Shown here: positions 56,580 to 64,000 of the stretch, piece by piece
Layout of the letters: the number at the start of each line of letters is the position of its first letter
How positions within the stretch are numbered: position 1 is the first letter of the stretch
Assembly (NCBI GenBank): GCA_965218725.1
Contig: CBDCLO010000002.1
Span: forward strand, 310,001-374,000
Source: WTHC01 sp965218725
Lineage (GTDB): Archaea; Thermoproteota; Nitrososphaeria; Nitrososphaerales; Nitrosopumilaceae
Length of the DNA: 64,000 nucleotides
Direction of reading: 5' to 3'
The notes under the pieces: model-generated
What the model was told of the DNA's origin: nothing
Seen by the model: the letters and a program-made list of their open reading frames with translations, nothing else
Databases searched by the model: none
Program-made: the position numbers and the translations under genes

Positions 56580-56957
56580 ATGAAACACATATTTTATTTT
56601 GATGGAAATAAAAAAAAAATTTCCTGGGCTGTAAAAACCAAACAAATAGTTGTTAAGCAATGCAGAATACACGCAAATATATATTTAGATAATGTAACAG
56701 AAGAGCAGTCAAAGTATATTGCATTACATGTAGGAATTTTCTGGTGCATTGGTATGTACATAATTAATAGCAATGATAAAATAAAAGTAATGTTAGATTT
56801 AAAATCAATGTATGATTACTTAGCAAATAAACTAAATATTGATGATGTGTTTATACAGACCAGAATTGATTTTATTAAGCAGCTAACAGAACAAAGGAAT
56901 ATTGAGTTACATTACCAATTAATCTACAAATACGAAAACCTAGCCGTTGATATATAG
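56580..56957 (+). CDS. Hypothetical protein with a hydrophobic helix
   Basis: I do not recognise this 125-residue protein. It begins MKHIFYFDGNKKKISWAVK and has a moderately hydrophobic central stretch (HVGIFWCIGMYIIN) and a charged, helical C-terminus. It sits alone between citrate synthase and the TrmB-like regulator; codon use matches the neighbours. Confidence 0.6.
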   Translation: MKHIFYFDGNKKKISWAVKTKQIVVKQCRIHANIYLDNVTEEQSKYIALHVGIFWCIGMYIINSNDKIKVMLDLKSMYDYLANKLNIDDVFIQTRIDFIKQLTEQRNIELHYQLIYKYENLAVDI

Positions 56958-57017
56958 AGTTTAATTAATCAAATATTTCTAATAAACAACTATTCTAGGC
57001 TTTATATTAATGGTACT

Positions 57018-58154
57018 TCAATCAATATTATTAATTTTTATGTTAGTATTTCCTCCACTACTAATATTATAAAATACTGTTGTAATATAACCAATTCTTT
57101 GTAAATATTCATTCAATATAATTACCCATGGAAGTGATGAGTTATTTAATTTAGATTTAATTGTTATGTTTTTTGTTGCGGGATCAAAAGTTACGTGTCC
57201 AAAACAAGTTATTTGTAGGATACAATCTAGTATGTCAATAATTTCTTGTAATTTTTTATTTTTTATGTGAATTCCATTTTTTTCTAATAATGAAATTATA
57301 TCGATACTGATATTTTTCAAATATAATATATTATTTAGTATATGATCCAAACTTTTTTCTTTAATTAATTGAATCATTTTATATATTTCTTGTGCATTAG
57401 TTTTTGGCATAGAATAAAGACAGTTTACTGGCAATGAGTGATTCCATAAATGCATAAAAGAATTTAATATTATTGAATTTAGTGTACTAGCATGGGAAAA
57501 TATTTCACATGTTTCATTTTTACTATCAATAAAAAGTAACTCTAAATCATCAAAAATAAAACAACTATAAATTACATTAGATATTCTTATTTTGATGCTG
57601 TCTGGAATTGTTTTGAATGGTTCAGAACCTATAATTTGTGATGGAATCAAAATTTTTACATCTATATTTCGTCTAAGAAGTGAAATGAGCTGCTTTTTAA
57701 ATTTCGATACGATTGTCAAGCCATAAATATCTGCCATTATTTTGATAGATGATCTTGTATTATCAAACATTAATTGAATTTTCATAAGATTATTTTTAAT
57801 GTTTATATGAAGATAATTTTTTTCTTCTACAAAATTTTGTTTGTTACTTTCATTAAGCTGTGTCAAATTTTTTAAGATCTGATTCATTATATTTACTTTA
57901 TCAATCTGTTGTTTAATTATATCATTAAATGCATTCATTGGTGGTATTACTGTACACATTACCGGCTTATTTTTAGAAATTATTACAAGTTTCTTTTTTT
58001 CGAGTTTAATTAATGTGGGATATATTTTAGTACGAGGTAGCCCAGAATAATAAGCAAGATCACTTGCAGAAATGGTTCCTTTAGTAACTAGTGTCAAATA
58101 AGCACGTGCTTCATAATTACTTAATCCAAACTCTTCTAGATTAATTGACATCAT
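57018..58154 (-). CDS. TrmB-family transcriptional regulator
   Basis: The first 75 residues form a winged helix of TrmB type: FGLSNYEARAYLTLVTKGTISASDLAYYSGLPRTKIYPTL, split over helix-turn-helix. A coiled segment follows, then a PLD-like or sensor domain (FDNTRSSIKIMADIYGLT, FDDLELLFIDSKNE). The unusual last 150 residues, Asn/Ile rich, have no match I know. TrmB proteins respond to sugars or other small ligands. It diverges from cdvC across a 277-bp region with several AT-rich TATA-like stretches. Confidence 0.85.
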   Translation of the reverse strand: MMSINLEEFGLSNYEARAYLTLVTKGTISASDLAYYSGLPRTKIYPTLIKLEKKKLVIISKNKPVMCTVIPPMNAFNDIIKQQIDKVNIMNQILKNLTQLNESNKQNFVEEKNYLHINIKNNLMKIQLMFDNTRSSIKIMADIYGLTIVSKFKKQLISLLRRNIDVKILIPSQIIGSEPFKTIPDSIKIRISNVIYSCFIFDDLELLFIDSKNETCEIFSHASTLNSIILNSFMHLWNHSLPVNCLYSMPKTNAQEIYKMIQLIKEKSLDHILNNILYLKNISIDIISLLEKNGIHIKNKKLQEIIDILDCILQITCFGHVTFDPATKNITIKSKLNNSSLPWVIILNEYLQRIGYITTVFYNISSGGNTNIKINNID

Positions 58155-58431
58155 AAATTTAACATCAAATATAATTATAATTGTATTAGGTAAATATAGA
58201 AGACGTTATAATCTATGTTGAATATAAAAAAATTTGCTTCTGTATGGATATAGTATATATAGGTGTAATAATTTTGTATGTTATATAAAATTTTGTGTTG
58301 CAATCTAGCTATAGTTTGATATTTAGTATTTATCATTATTGTATGTAATGGTATAAATAATTTAACAAAATTTCCTATACCTATTTACATCATAGAATAC
58401 CAATGTAAATTTAGTAATTAGTTCGGTAATA

Positions 58432-59613
58432 TTGATGAGTTTAGCACCACAAGAATTAGAGAATAGTGCAAGTAAGTATGCATCAGATGCTATAAAATTT
58501 GATTCACAAGGTTCATACACAATGGCAATTGTAAATTACCAGAAAGCTATAGACGCACTAATAAAACTGGTAATGCGATATCCAGAAAATAAATTAAATA
58601 GAATATATACTGAGAGGACTACGTCATATAAAAATAGAATACAGTTACTACGTATTACATGTAATATGGAAATTGGTCAGTATATTGATAAATCACCAAA
58701 ATCAGTTTTTGTTAAAAATACCAGTGATTTAGAAGACATGATTATGAAGGAAAAACCAGAAGTGCGTTGGAATGAGGTGATCGGTTTAGACGATGCAAAA
58801 AATGCATTACGTGAATCTATAGTATATCCTACTAAGAGACCTGATTTATTTCCGCTTGGATGGCCAAGAGGAATACTTCTCTATGGTCCACCAGGATGCG
58901 GTAAAACTGTATTAGCAGCTGCTACTGCAAATGAAATAGATGGATACTTTTTCAATGTAGATGCGGCTTCAATGATGAGTAAATGGCTTGGAGAAGCTGA
59001 AAAAAATGTATCAAAATTGTTTAATATGGCAAGAAGATATGCGGAGAAAAACATCAAACCTGTTATTTTATTTATAGATGAAGTGGATTCTTTGTTAGGT
59101 ACTAGGAGTAGTGAAGTTGGTGGAGAAATAAGAGCCAGAAATCAGTTTCTAACAGAGATGGATGGTGTTAATGTAAAATATAAAAAATTGAGAATGTATG
59201 TGATTGGCGCAACTAATAAACCATGGAGCCTAGACTGGCCATTTCTAAGAAGGTTCCAAAAAAGAATACATGTTTCACTTCCTAATACAGAATCTAGAGG
59301 AAGTGTCTTTAAGTTGTATAGTGCTCCTTTAAAAAAAGACGTGAAAATTAACTTTTCTGAGCTTGCTAAGATATCCGATGGTTATAGTGCTAGTGATATT
59401 AAGGATATTTGTCAAGCAGTACAACTTAAGGCAGTAAGAGAACTTTTTAGCTCTAAGGAATATCATGAACCTGTGAAAGGCGAAAGGTTGTCACAACCAA
59501 AGAGTTTGACCATGACTGATTTTAGATCTATGATGTCTAGGAGAAAACCTAGTGTATCAATAGAGATGATAAAAGCATATTATAGATGGAGCGAAGAATT
59601 CAAAGCATTATAA
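58432..59613 (+). CDS. cdvC: Cell division ATPase CdvC (Vps4-like)
   Basis: CdvC disassembles ESCRT-III (CdvB) filaments in division. The 393-residue protein has an N-terminal MIT domain (about 8-75, ASKYASDAIKFDSQGSYTMA...). The AAA domain follows, with Walker A GPPGCGKT (152-159), Walker B VILFIDEVDSL, WLGEAEKNVSKLF, ATNKPWSLDWPFLRRFQKR and a C-terminal helical part. No CdvA or CdvB gene is nearby; thaumarchaea usually keep these apart. Confidence 0.95.
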   Translation: MMSLAPQELENSASKYASDAIKFDSQGSYTMAIVNYQKAIDALIKLVMRYPENKLNRIYTERTTSYKNRIQLLRITCNMEIGQYIDKSPKSVFVKNTSDLEDMIMKEKPEVRWNEVIGLDDAKNALRESIVYPTKRPDLFPLGWPRGILLYGPPGCGKTVLAAATANEIDGYFFNVDAASMMSKWLGEAEKNVSKLFNMARRYAEKNIKPVILFIDEVDSLLGTRSSEVGGEIRARNQFLTEMDGVNVKYKKLRMYVIGATNKPWSLDWPFLRRFQKRIHVSLPNTESRGSVFKLYSAPLKKDVKINFSELAKISDGYSASDIKDICQAVQLKAVRELFSSKEYHEPVKGERLSQPKSLTMTDFRSMMSRRKPSVSIEMIKAYYRWSEEFKAL

Positions 59614-59760
59614 GCATAAAAATACGCCATAATGCAAAATAATTATCTATAATGTATTTTAATTGTTTTAGACTAAATCACAAATTTAAACTCCAAAAAT
59701 TTAAATCCGTAAAAGAGTAACTACTATAGGGTTATAATTTTAATAAAAAATGCCAGATAC

Positions 59761-60876
59761 ATGAATAAGTTTGGGAAGATAATACTTAGTGATGGTACTG
59801 TATTGAATGGTATTGGTTTTGGTCGTCCTGGAGTAGTTTTTGGGGAGACAGTATTTAATACTGGAATGGTAGGATATGTAGAAACTATAACAGATCCATC
59901 ATATAATGGTCAAATTCTTGCATTGACATACCCATTAATTGGCAATTATGGAGTTCCGGACATAAGAAAAAAAGATAACAATGGAATAGAAAAATATATC
60001 GAGTCAGATAGAATACAGATAAGTGGTTTGATAGTTAATGATCTATCGTTGACTGCTAGTCATTGGAATTTGGTTGCTACATTAGATGAGTGGTTATATG
60101 ATGAACATGTTCCTGGAATTTCAGGAATAGATACAAGAGAACTAACAAAAAAACTTAGGGATAAAGGGGTAATGGTTGGGGCACTAGTTGTTTCAGATAG
60201 TGATGATATATCAGAAGAAAGAATAAAAAAACAGCTAAAAAAATCTAGTTATGATTCTAAGAATTTTATGCAAATAGTTTCTACTAAAACTAGAAAAATT
60301 TTTGGAAAGAATAAAAAAAGTGTAGTTATTATAGATGCAGGTACAAAAAATTCTATTTTAAGAAATGTTATAGATATGGGATATAAAGCTATTAAAGTTC
60401 CATGGAATACCAAGATTAATCAAATTATTGCACACAAACCGTATGGTGTTATAATAAGTAACGGACCTGGAAATCCTGAAAGATGTAAAGAAATAATAAA
60501 CACGTCAAGATGTCTACTAGACGCTAATATTCCTACATTAGGAATTTGTTTAGGTGCACAAATTTTAGCTATTTCTAGAAATGTAAAAACATTTAAATTA
60601 AAATATGGTCACAGGGGACAGAATAAGCCATGTATAAACTTGGATGAATCTAGAACGTATATTACAAGCCAGAATCATGGTTATTGTATAGACTCAAACT
60701 CATTAAAGAAATCTGAATTTAATATGTGGTTTATTAATGCAGATGATAAAACAATTGAAGGAATAAAACATAAAAAAAAAAAATGCATTGCTGTACAATT
60801 TCACCCTGAGGCATCGCCAGGTCCTTATGATTGCAAGTATATTTTTGACATATTTAAAAAAATGATGGAGGAATAA
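59761..60876 (+). CDS. carA: Carbamoyl-phosphate synthase small subunit
   Basis: CarA supplies ammonia from glutamine. The 371-residue protein has the N-terminal domain (GFGRPGVVFGETVFNTGMVGYVE) and a class I glutaminase domain. The catalytic triad is Cys263 (LGICLGAQIL), His348 and Glu350 (QFHPEASPGP). SQNHGY is also present. It ends with TAA four bases before the carB start, with a strong GGAGG in its last codons serving carB. Confidence 0.95.
   Translation: MNKFGKIILSDGTVLNGIGFGRPGVVFGETVFNTGMVGYVETITDPSYNGQILALTYPLIGNYGVPDIRKKDNNGIEKYIESDRIQISGLIVNDLSLTASHWNLVATLDEWLYDEHVPGISGIDTRELTKKLRDKGVMVGALVVSDSDDISEERIKKQLKKSSYDSKNFMQIVSTKTRKIFGKNKKSVVIIDAGTKNSILRNVIDMGYKAIKVPWNTKINQIIAHKPYGVIISNGPGNPERCKEIINTSRCLLDANIPTLGICLGAQILAISRNVKTFKLKYGHRGQNKPCINLDESRTYITSQNHGYCIDSNSLKKSEFNMWFINADDKTIEGIKHKKKKCIAVQFHPEASPGPYDCKYIFDIFKKMMEE
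60867..60871 (+). promoter_or_regulatory. Shine-Dalgarno site that decides the carB start
   Basis: GGAGG lies inside the last codons of carA, eight bases before the CTG at 60880. It is one of the clearest ribosome-binding sites in the window and supports CTG as the carB start, since no ATG, GTG or TTG is present in frame at that position. Confidence 0.75.
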
Positions 60877-60879
60877 GAT

Positions 60880-63800
60880 CTGCCAAAATTTAAATCATTA
60901 AAAAAGATTTTAGTATTAGGAAGTGGGGCAATAAAAATCGGAGAAGCTGGCGAAAGTCGTTAAAACGACCGTCAATTCGACTACTCCGGTAGCCAGTGTC
61001 TGAAAGCTATAAGGGAAGATGGATTGAGGAGTGTATTGGTAAATCCAAATATCGCAACAATTCAAACAGATACAAGGTTTGCAGATAAGGTATATTTATT
61101 ACCTGTAACCCAGTGGTATATAGAAAGTATAATTGAGAAGGAAAGACCTGATGGAATAATGTTAGGGTTTGGAGGTCAAACATCTCTGAATTGTGGGATA
61201 CAGCTCTCTAACAATGATATTTTAAAGAAATATGATATAGATGTGCTAGGTACACCAACTAGTGGTATAAATGTTTGTGAAGATAGACAGCTTTTCAAAA
61301 ATGCTATGAATGAATGTAATATACCAGTTCTTGAAAGTAACACAATTACTACATTTAATAAAGCTAAAAAAGTGGCAGATACAATAGGATATCCTGTAAT
61401 TATCAGGGTAGCTTATACATTAGGTGGCAAGGGTGGTGGAGTAGCATATAATGAAATAGAACTTTATGAGATAGTTAATCGTGGATTAAATATAAGCATG
61501 GTAAAACAGGTTATGATTGAAAAGTATGTAGGAAGTTGGAAACAAATAGAGTACGAAATAATGCGAGATCATCATAACAACATTATAACAATATGCAACA
61601 TGGAGAATATACTTTCTATGAAGGTGCATACGGGTGATAATATAGTAGTAGCTCCTTCACAAACAATTGATAATCATGAATATCACTTACTAAGATCAGC
61701 TGCGTTACATGCAGCAAAACATATAGGCATTATTGGAGAATGTAACGTGCAGTTTGCATTAGATACAAAATCTAGATATGCGGTAATTGAAATAAATCCT
61801 AGGTTATCACGTTCATCTGCTCTTGCAAGTAAGGCAACTGGATATCCAATTGCATATATATCTACAAAAATTAATTTGGGATACCAACTGTCTGAACTTA
61901 TCAATGATATAACTAAAAAAACCACTGCGTGTTTTGAGCCATCATTAGATTACGTAATATGTAAACATCCAAGATGGGATTTTAATAAGTTTGAATCAGC
62001 TAATCGTAAACTTGGAACAACTATGAAATCAACTGGTGAAGTAATGGCAATAGGTAAGACGTTCGAAGAATCATTACAAAAAGCAATAAGAATGCTAGAT
62101 ATTGAAAACAATGGTCTGGTTCTTAATGAGTTTGACATGCAAATAAATGACGAAGAATATCTAGAAAACCGTCTTCTAAATCCAGATAACATGATATTGT
62201 ACTATGTTGCAATTGCATTAAAAAAAGGAATGTCCATAGAAAAAATACATAGATTATCTTTTATTGATCCTTGGTTTATAAAAAAAATTAAGAATATAGT
62301 AGATATTGAAAAAAAACTAAAGAAATTCAAGTTAAGATCTAAATTATTACGTGAGGCTAAAATATATGGGTTTTCAGATAAACAAATTGGCAAAGCTACA
62401 AGTCTAAGTAATGATAAAGTAAGAACACTAAGAAAGAATTTCAATATACTGCCTGTTGTTAAACAAATAGATACTCTATCTGCAGAATGTCCAGCAAAAA
62501 CAAATTATCTTTATATGACATATAATGGTAATAAAAATGATTTTGAGATTAGTAAAAAATACGGAATAGTTGTACTTGGTGCGGGACCATATAAGATAGG
62601 TAGCAGTGTAGAATTTGATTGGGGGACTGTAAATATGGTACTAGGATTACAAGAAAATGGAGAGAAAAATATAGTAGTCATAAATTGTAACCCAGAAACA
62701 GTTTCTACTGATTATGACATATGCGAAAGACTTTACTTTGAAGAATTGACAGCAGAACGAATTATAGATATTATAGAATTCGAAAATTCTAAAGGCATTA
62801 TTACATCTGTAGGAGGACAAATTGCAAATAGTTTGACACCAATACTTGCAAAAAATGGAATAAATATAATTGGAACTACATCCAGTGACATTGATAGAGC
62901 TGAGGACAGATCAAAGTTTAGTAAAATTTTAGATGAACTTAATATAAAACAGCCACAATGGCAAGTATTTTCTGATTTACAGAAAGCTGAAAAATTTTCA
63001 AAAAGTGTAGGATATCCTGTTATTGTAAGACCTTCATATGTGTTAAGTGGTGCATCAATGAAAGTTGTATGGTCAAGAAATGAATTAAAAAAACATATTA
63101 ATGAAACTGCCATTTTGTCATTACAACATCCTGTAGTGATCTCAAAATTCATGTTAGATTCTTTGGAGGCAGACGTAGATGGGGTATCAGATACAGAACA
63201 TGTGATAATTGGTTCTATTATAGAACATATAGATAATGCTGGTATACATTCCGGTGATGCAATGATGTGCATACCTCCCAGACGTTTAGATCGTAATACT
63301 TTAAAAACTATAATTGAATATACTAATAGTATTGCGTTATCATTTAATATAAGAGGGCTATTTAATATTCAATTTATAATAAATAATGGTAATGTGTACG
63401 TCATAGAATTAAATATAAGAGCATCAAGATCAATGCCATTTGTATCTAAACTAGCTGAGATTAATCTCATCAAATTGGCCGCAAATGCAATTTTAGGTAA
63501 ATCTATACCTCATATAACATATAACAAATATAAAAGAAAATTTCGTTACGGCGTGAAAGTACCTCAGTTCTCGTTTATGCAATTAGATGGTGCTGACATA
63601 AAATTAGGAGTGGAAATGCAATCAACTGGGGAAGCTGCATGCTTTGGTGATAGTTTTTATGATGCACTATCCAAGGGACTGATCTCAGTAGGATATACAC
63701 TACCTAAAAAAGGTAATGTATTGGTAACTATAGGAGGAAATGAGAATAAAAGAAAGCTTTTACAGACTATAGAAATATTACAAAATCTAGATTTTCAGAT

Positions 63801-64000
63801 ATTGGCTACAGAACATACTGCAAAATTTCTTTTAAAAAATCTACCTAATATCAAAACAGTATATAAAATTAGTGAGCATAGTAAAAAACCTAACATAATA
63901 GATCTCTTGTACGACAAGAAGATTGATTTTATAATAAATATACCTAATACAATATCATTAAGAAAATATTCCAAGTCAGTTGATGAGGAATATAGGATTA
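60880..64000 (+). CDS. carB: Carbamoyl-phosphate synthase large subunit, split by a 21-nt insert and cut by the window edge
   Basis: CarB makes carbamoyl phosphate for arginine and pyrimidines. It starts at CTG 60880 (Met-Pro-Lys-Phe), eight bases after GGAGG. It reads KILVLGSGAIKIGEAGE, then 21 extra bases with an in-frame TAA (60961-60963), then FDYSGSQCLKAIRED in the same frame. The first ATP-grasp half (IMLGFGGQTSLN, IRVAYTLGGKGGG, EINPRLSRSSALASKATG), the second half (VLGAGPYKIGSSVEFDWG, VRPSYVLSGASM) and the start of the MGS-like allosteric domain follow intact. About 1040 codons are in the window; the end is beyond it. Confidence 0.93.
60955..60975 (+). other. Candidate bulge-helix-bulge mRNA mini-intron in carB (21 nt)
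   Basis: Exon GGCG (60949-60952) pairs with insert CGTC (60970-60973, one G-U). Inner helix GTCGT/ACGAC (60956-60960 with 60965-60969) closes a TAAA loop that contains the stop codon. Bulges AAA (60953-60955) and AAT (60974-60976) flank it. Cutting after the second base of each bulge removes exactly these 21 bases and joins Glu to Phe. The outer helix is missing, so this is the relaxed HBh' form. Confidence 0.75.

Noticed and set aside
60949..60980. Ribosome hopping (bypassing) or stop-codon readthrough as the explanation for carB
   Set aside because: Bypassing needs matching take-off and landing codons; here they would be GAA and CAA. Readthrough would put seven extra residues into an invariant loop. 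The BHB fold explains the exact boundaries better, though these are kept as alternatives to test.
61683..63272. Antisense open frames within carB
   Set aside because: They mirror the conserved carB codons and have no recognisable domains or start context.
1..64000. CRISPR arrays, transposases, integrases or prophage genes
   Set aside because: I saw no regularly spaced direct repeats and no transposase or integrase motifs on either strand.

Overview
The window is a chromosome segment of an AT-rich archaeon, roughly 30% G+C by eye. It is almost certainly a member of the Thaumarchaeota/Nitrososphaerota, close to the Nitrosopumilaceae. The evidence is the gene set: CdvC (Vps4-like AAA with MIT domain), a two-domain Cdc48, Alba, L40e, EF-1 beta, deoxyhypusine synthase, archaeal-type ProS, geranylgeranyl reductase, CofE and F420/flavin enzymes, a multi-pass cupredoxin protein next to heme O synthase, a thaumarchaeal-type archaeosortase and several small lineage proteins. 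Starts are often TTG or GTG and most genes are tightly packed. Two clear multi-lesion pseudogenes, one lost start codon and one frameshift suggest a lineage with ongoing gene loss; whether it is host-associated cannot be decided from this window.

Layout. 1-6.1 kb: thiamine thiazole synthase, thioredoxin reductase, then a leftward block of cysteine synthase, TusA, a PHP phosphoesterase, CofE and a phosphoserine-phosphatase-like HAD enzyme. 6.2-16.7 kb: ProS, a convergent ergothioneine pair (EgtB/EgtD), SMC, inositol-phosphate synthase, deoxyhypusine synthase and Alba. 16.6-23.9 kb: Y-family polymerase with a PCNA motif, a Ser-variant archaeosortase, a beta-hydroxyacid dehydrogenase, an MBL nuclease, and a one-carbon/purine block (PurN, FolD, 5-formyl-THF cycloligase, PurD). 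24-34 kb: IleS, SucC-SucD, L40e, an intron-containing tRNA-Val(CAC), an M3 oligopeptidase, pyruvoyl arginine decarboxylase and tRNA-Thr(UGU). 34-41.4 kb: a YyaL-like thioredoxin-fold protein, an alcohol dehydrogenase, a decayed thioredoxin-NHL gene, a DUF2024 protein, a JAMM protease, the cupredoxin membrane protein and CtaB. 41.4-50.4 kb: a frameshifted small gene, Cdc48, EF-1 beta, a zinc ribbon, Pth2, a Vgb-like beta-propeller, TruD, geranylgeranyl reductase, a PNPOx-fold protein and a uvrB/uvrC relic. 50.4-64 kb: a luciferase-like F420 enzyme, an iron-dependent alcohol dehydrogenase, glycerate 2-kinase, a DHH phosphoesterase, citrate synthase, a TrmB-like regulator, CdvC, and carA-carB running off the right edge.

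The most striking observation is in carB. The universally conserved loop Gly-Glu-Phe-Asp-Tyr-Ser-Gly is split between Glu and Phe by exactly 21 extra nucleotides carrying an in-frame TAA. The RNA around the insert folds into a bulge-helix-bulge-type (relaxed HBh') splice motif. The two predicted cuts, each after the second bulge nucleotide, remove exactly those 21 nt and restore Gly-Glu-Phe-Asp. The tRNA-Val in the same window has a 17-nt non-canonical intron with the same bulge layout and the same A...AA intron ends. I therefore read the carB insert as a candidate archaeal mRNA mini-intron removed by the tRNA-splicing machinery.

Functionally the window mixes carbon metabolism (citrate synthase, succinyl-CoA ligase, and an Fe-alcohol dehydrogenase that may be the succinic semialdehyde reductase of the hydroxypropionate/hydroxybutyrate cycle), cofactor synthesis (thiazole, F420, folate C1, heme O), low-molecular-weight thiol and redox chemistry (ergothioneine, TrxB, TusA), translation, and cell division. 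DNA repair appears to be shrinking: UvrB/UvrC are relics here while a Y-family polymerase is kept.
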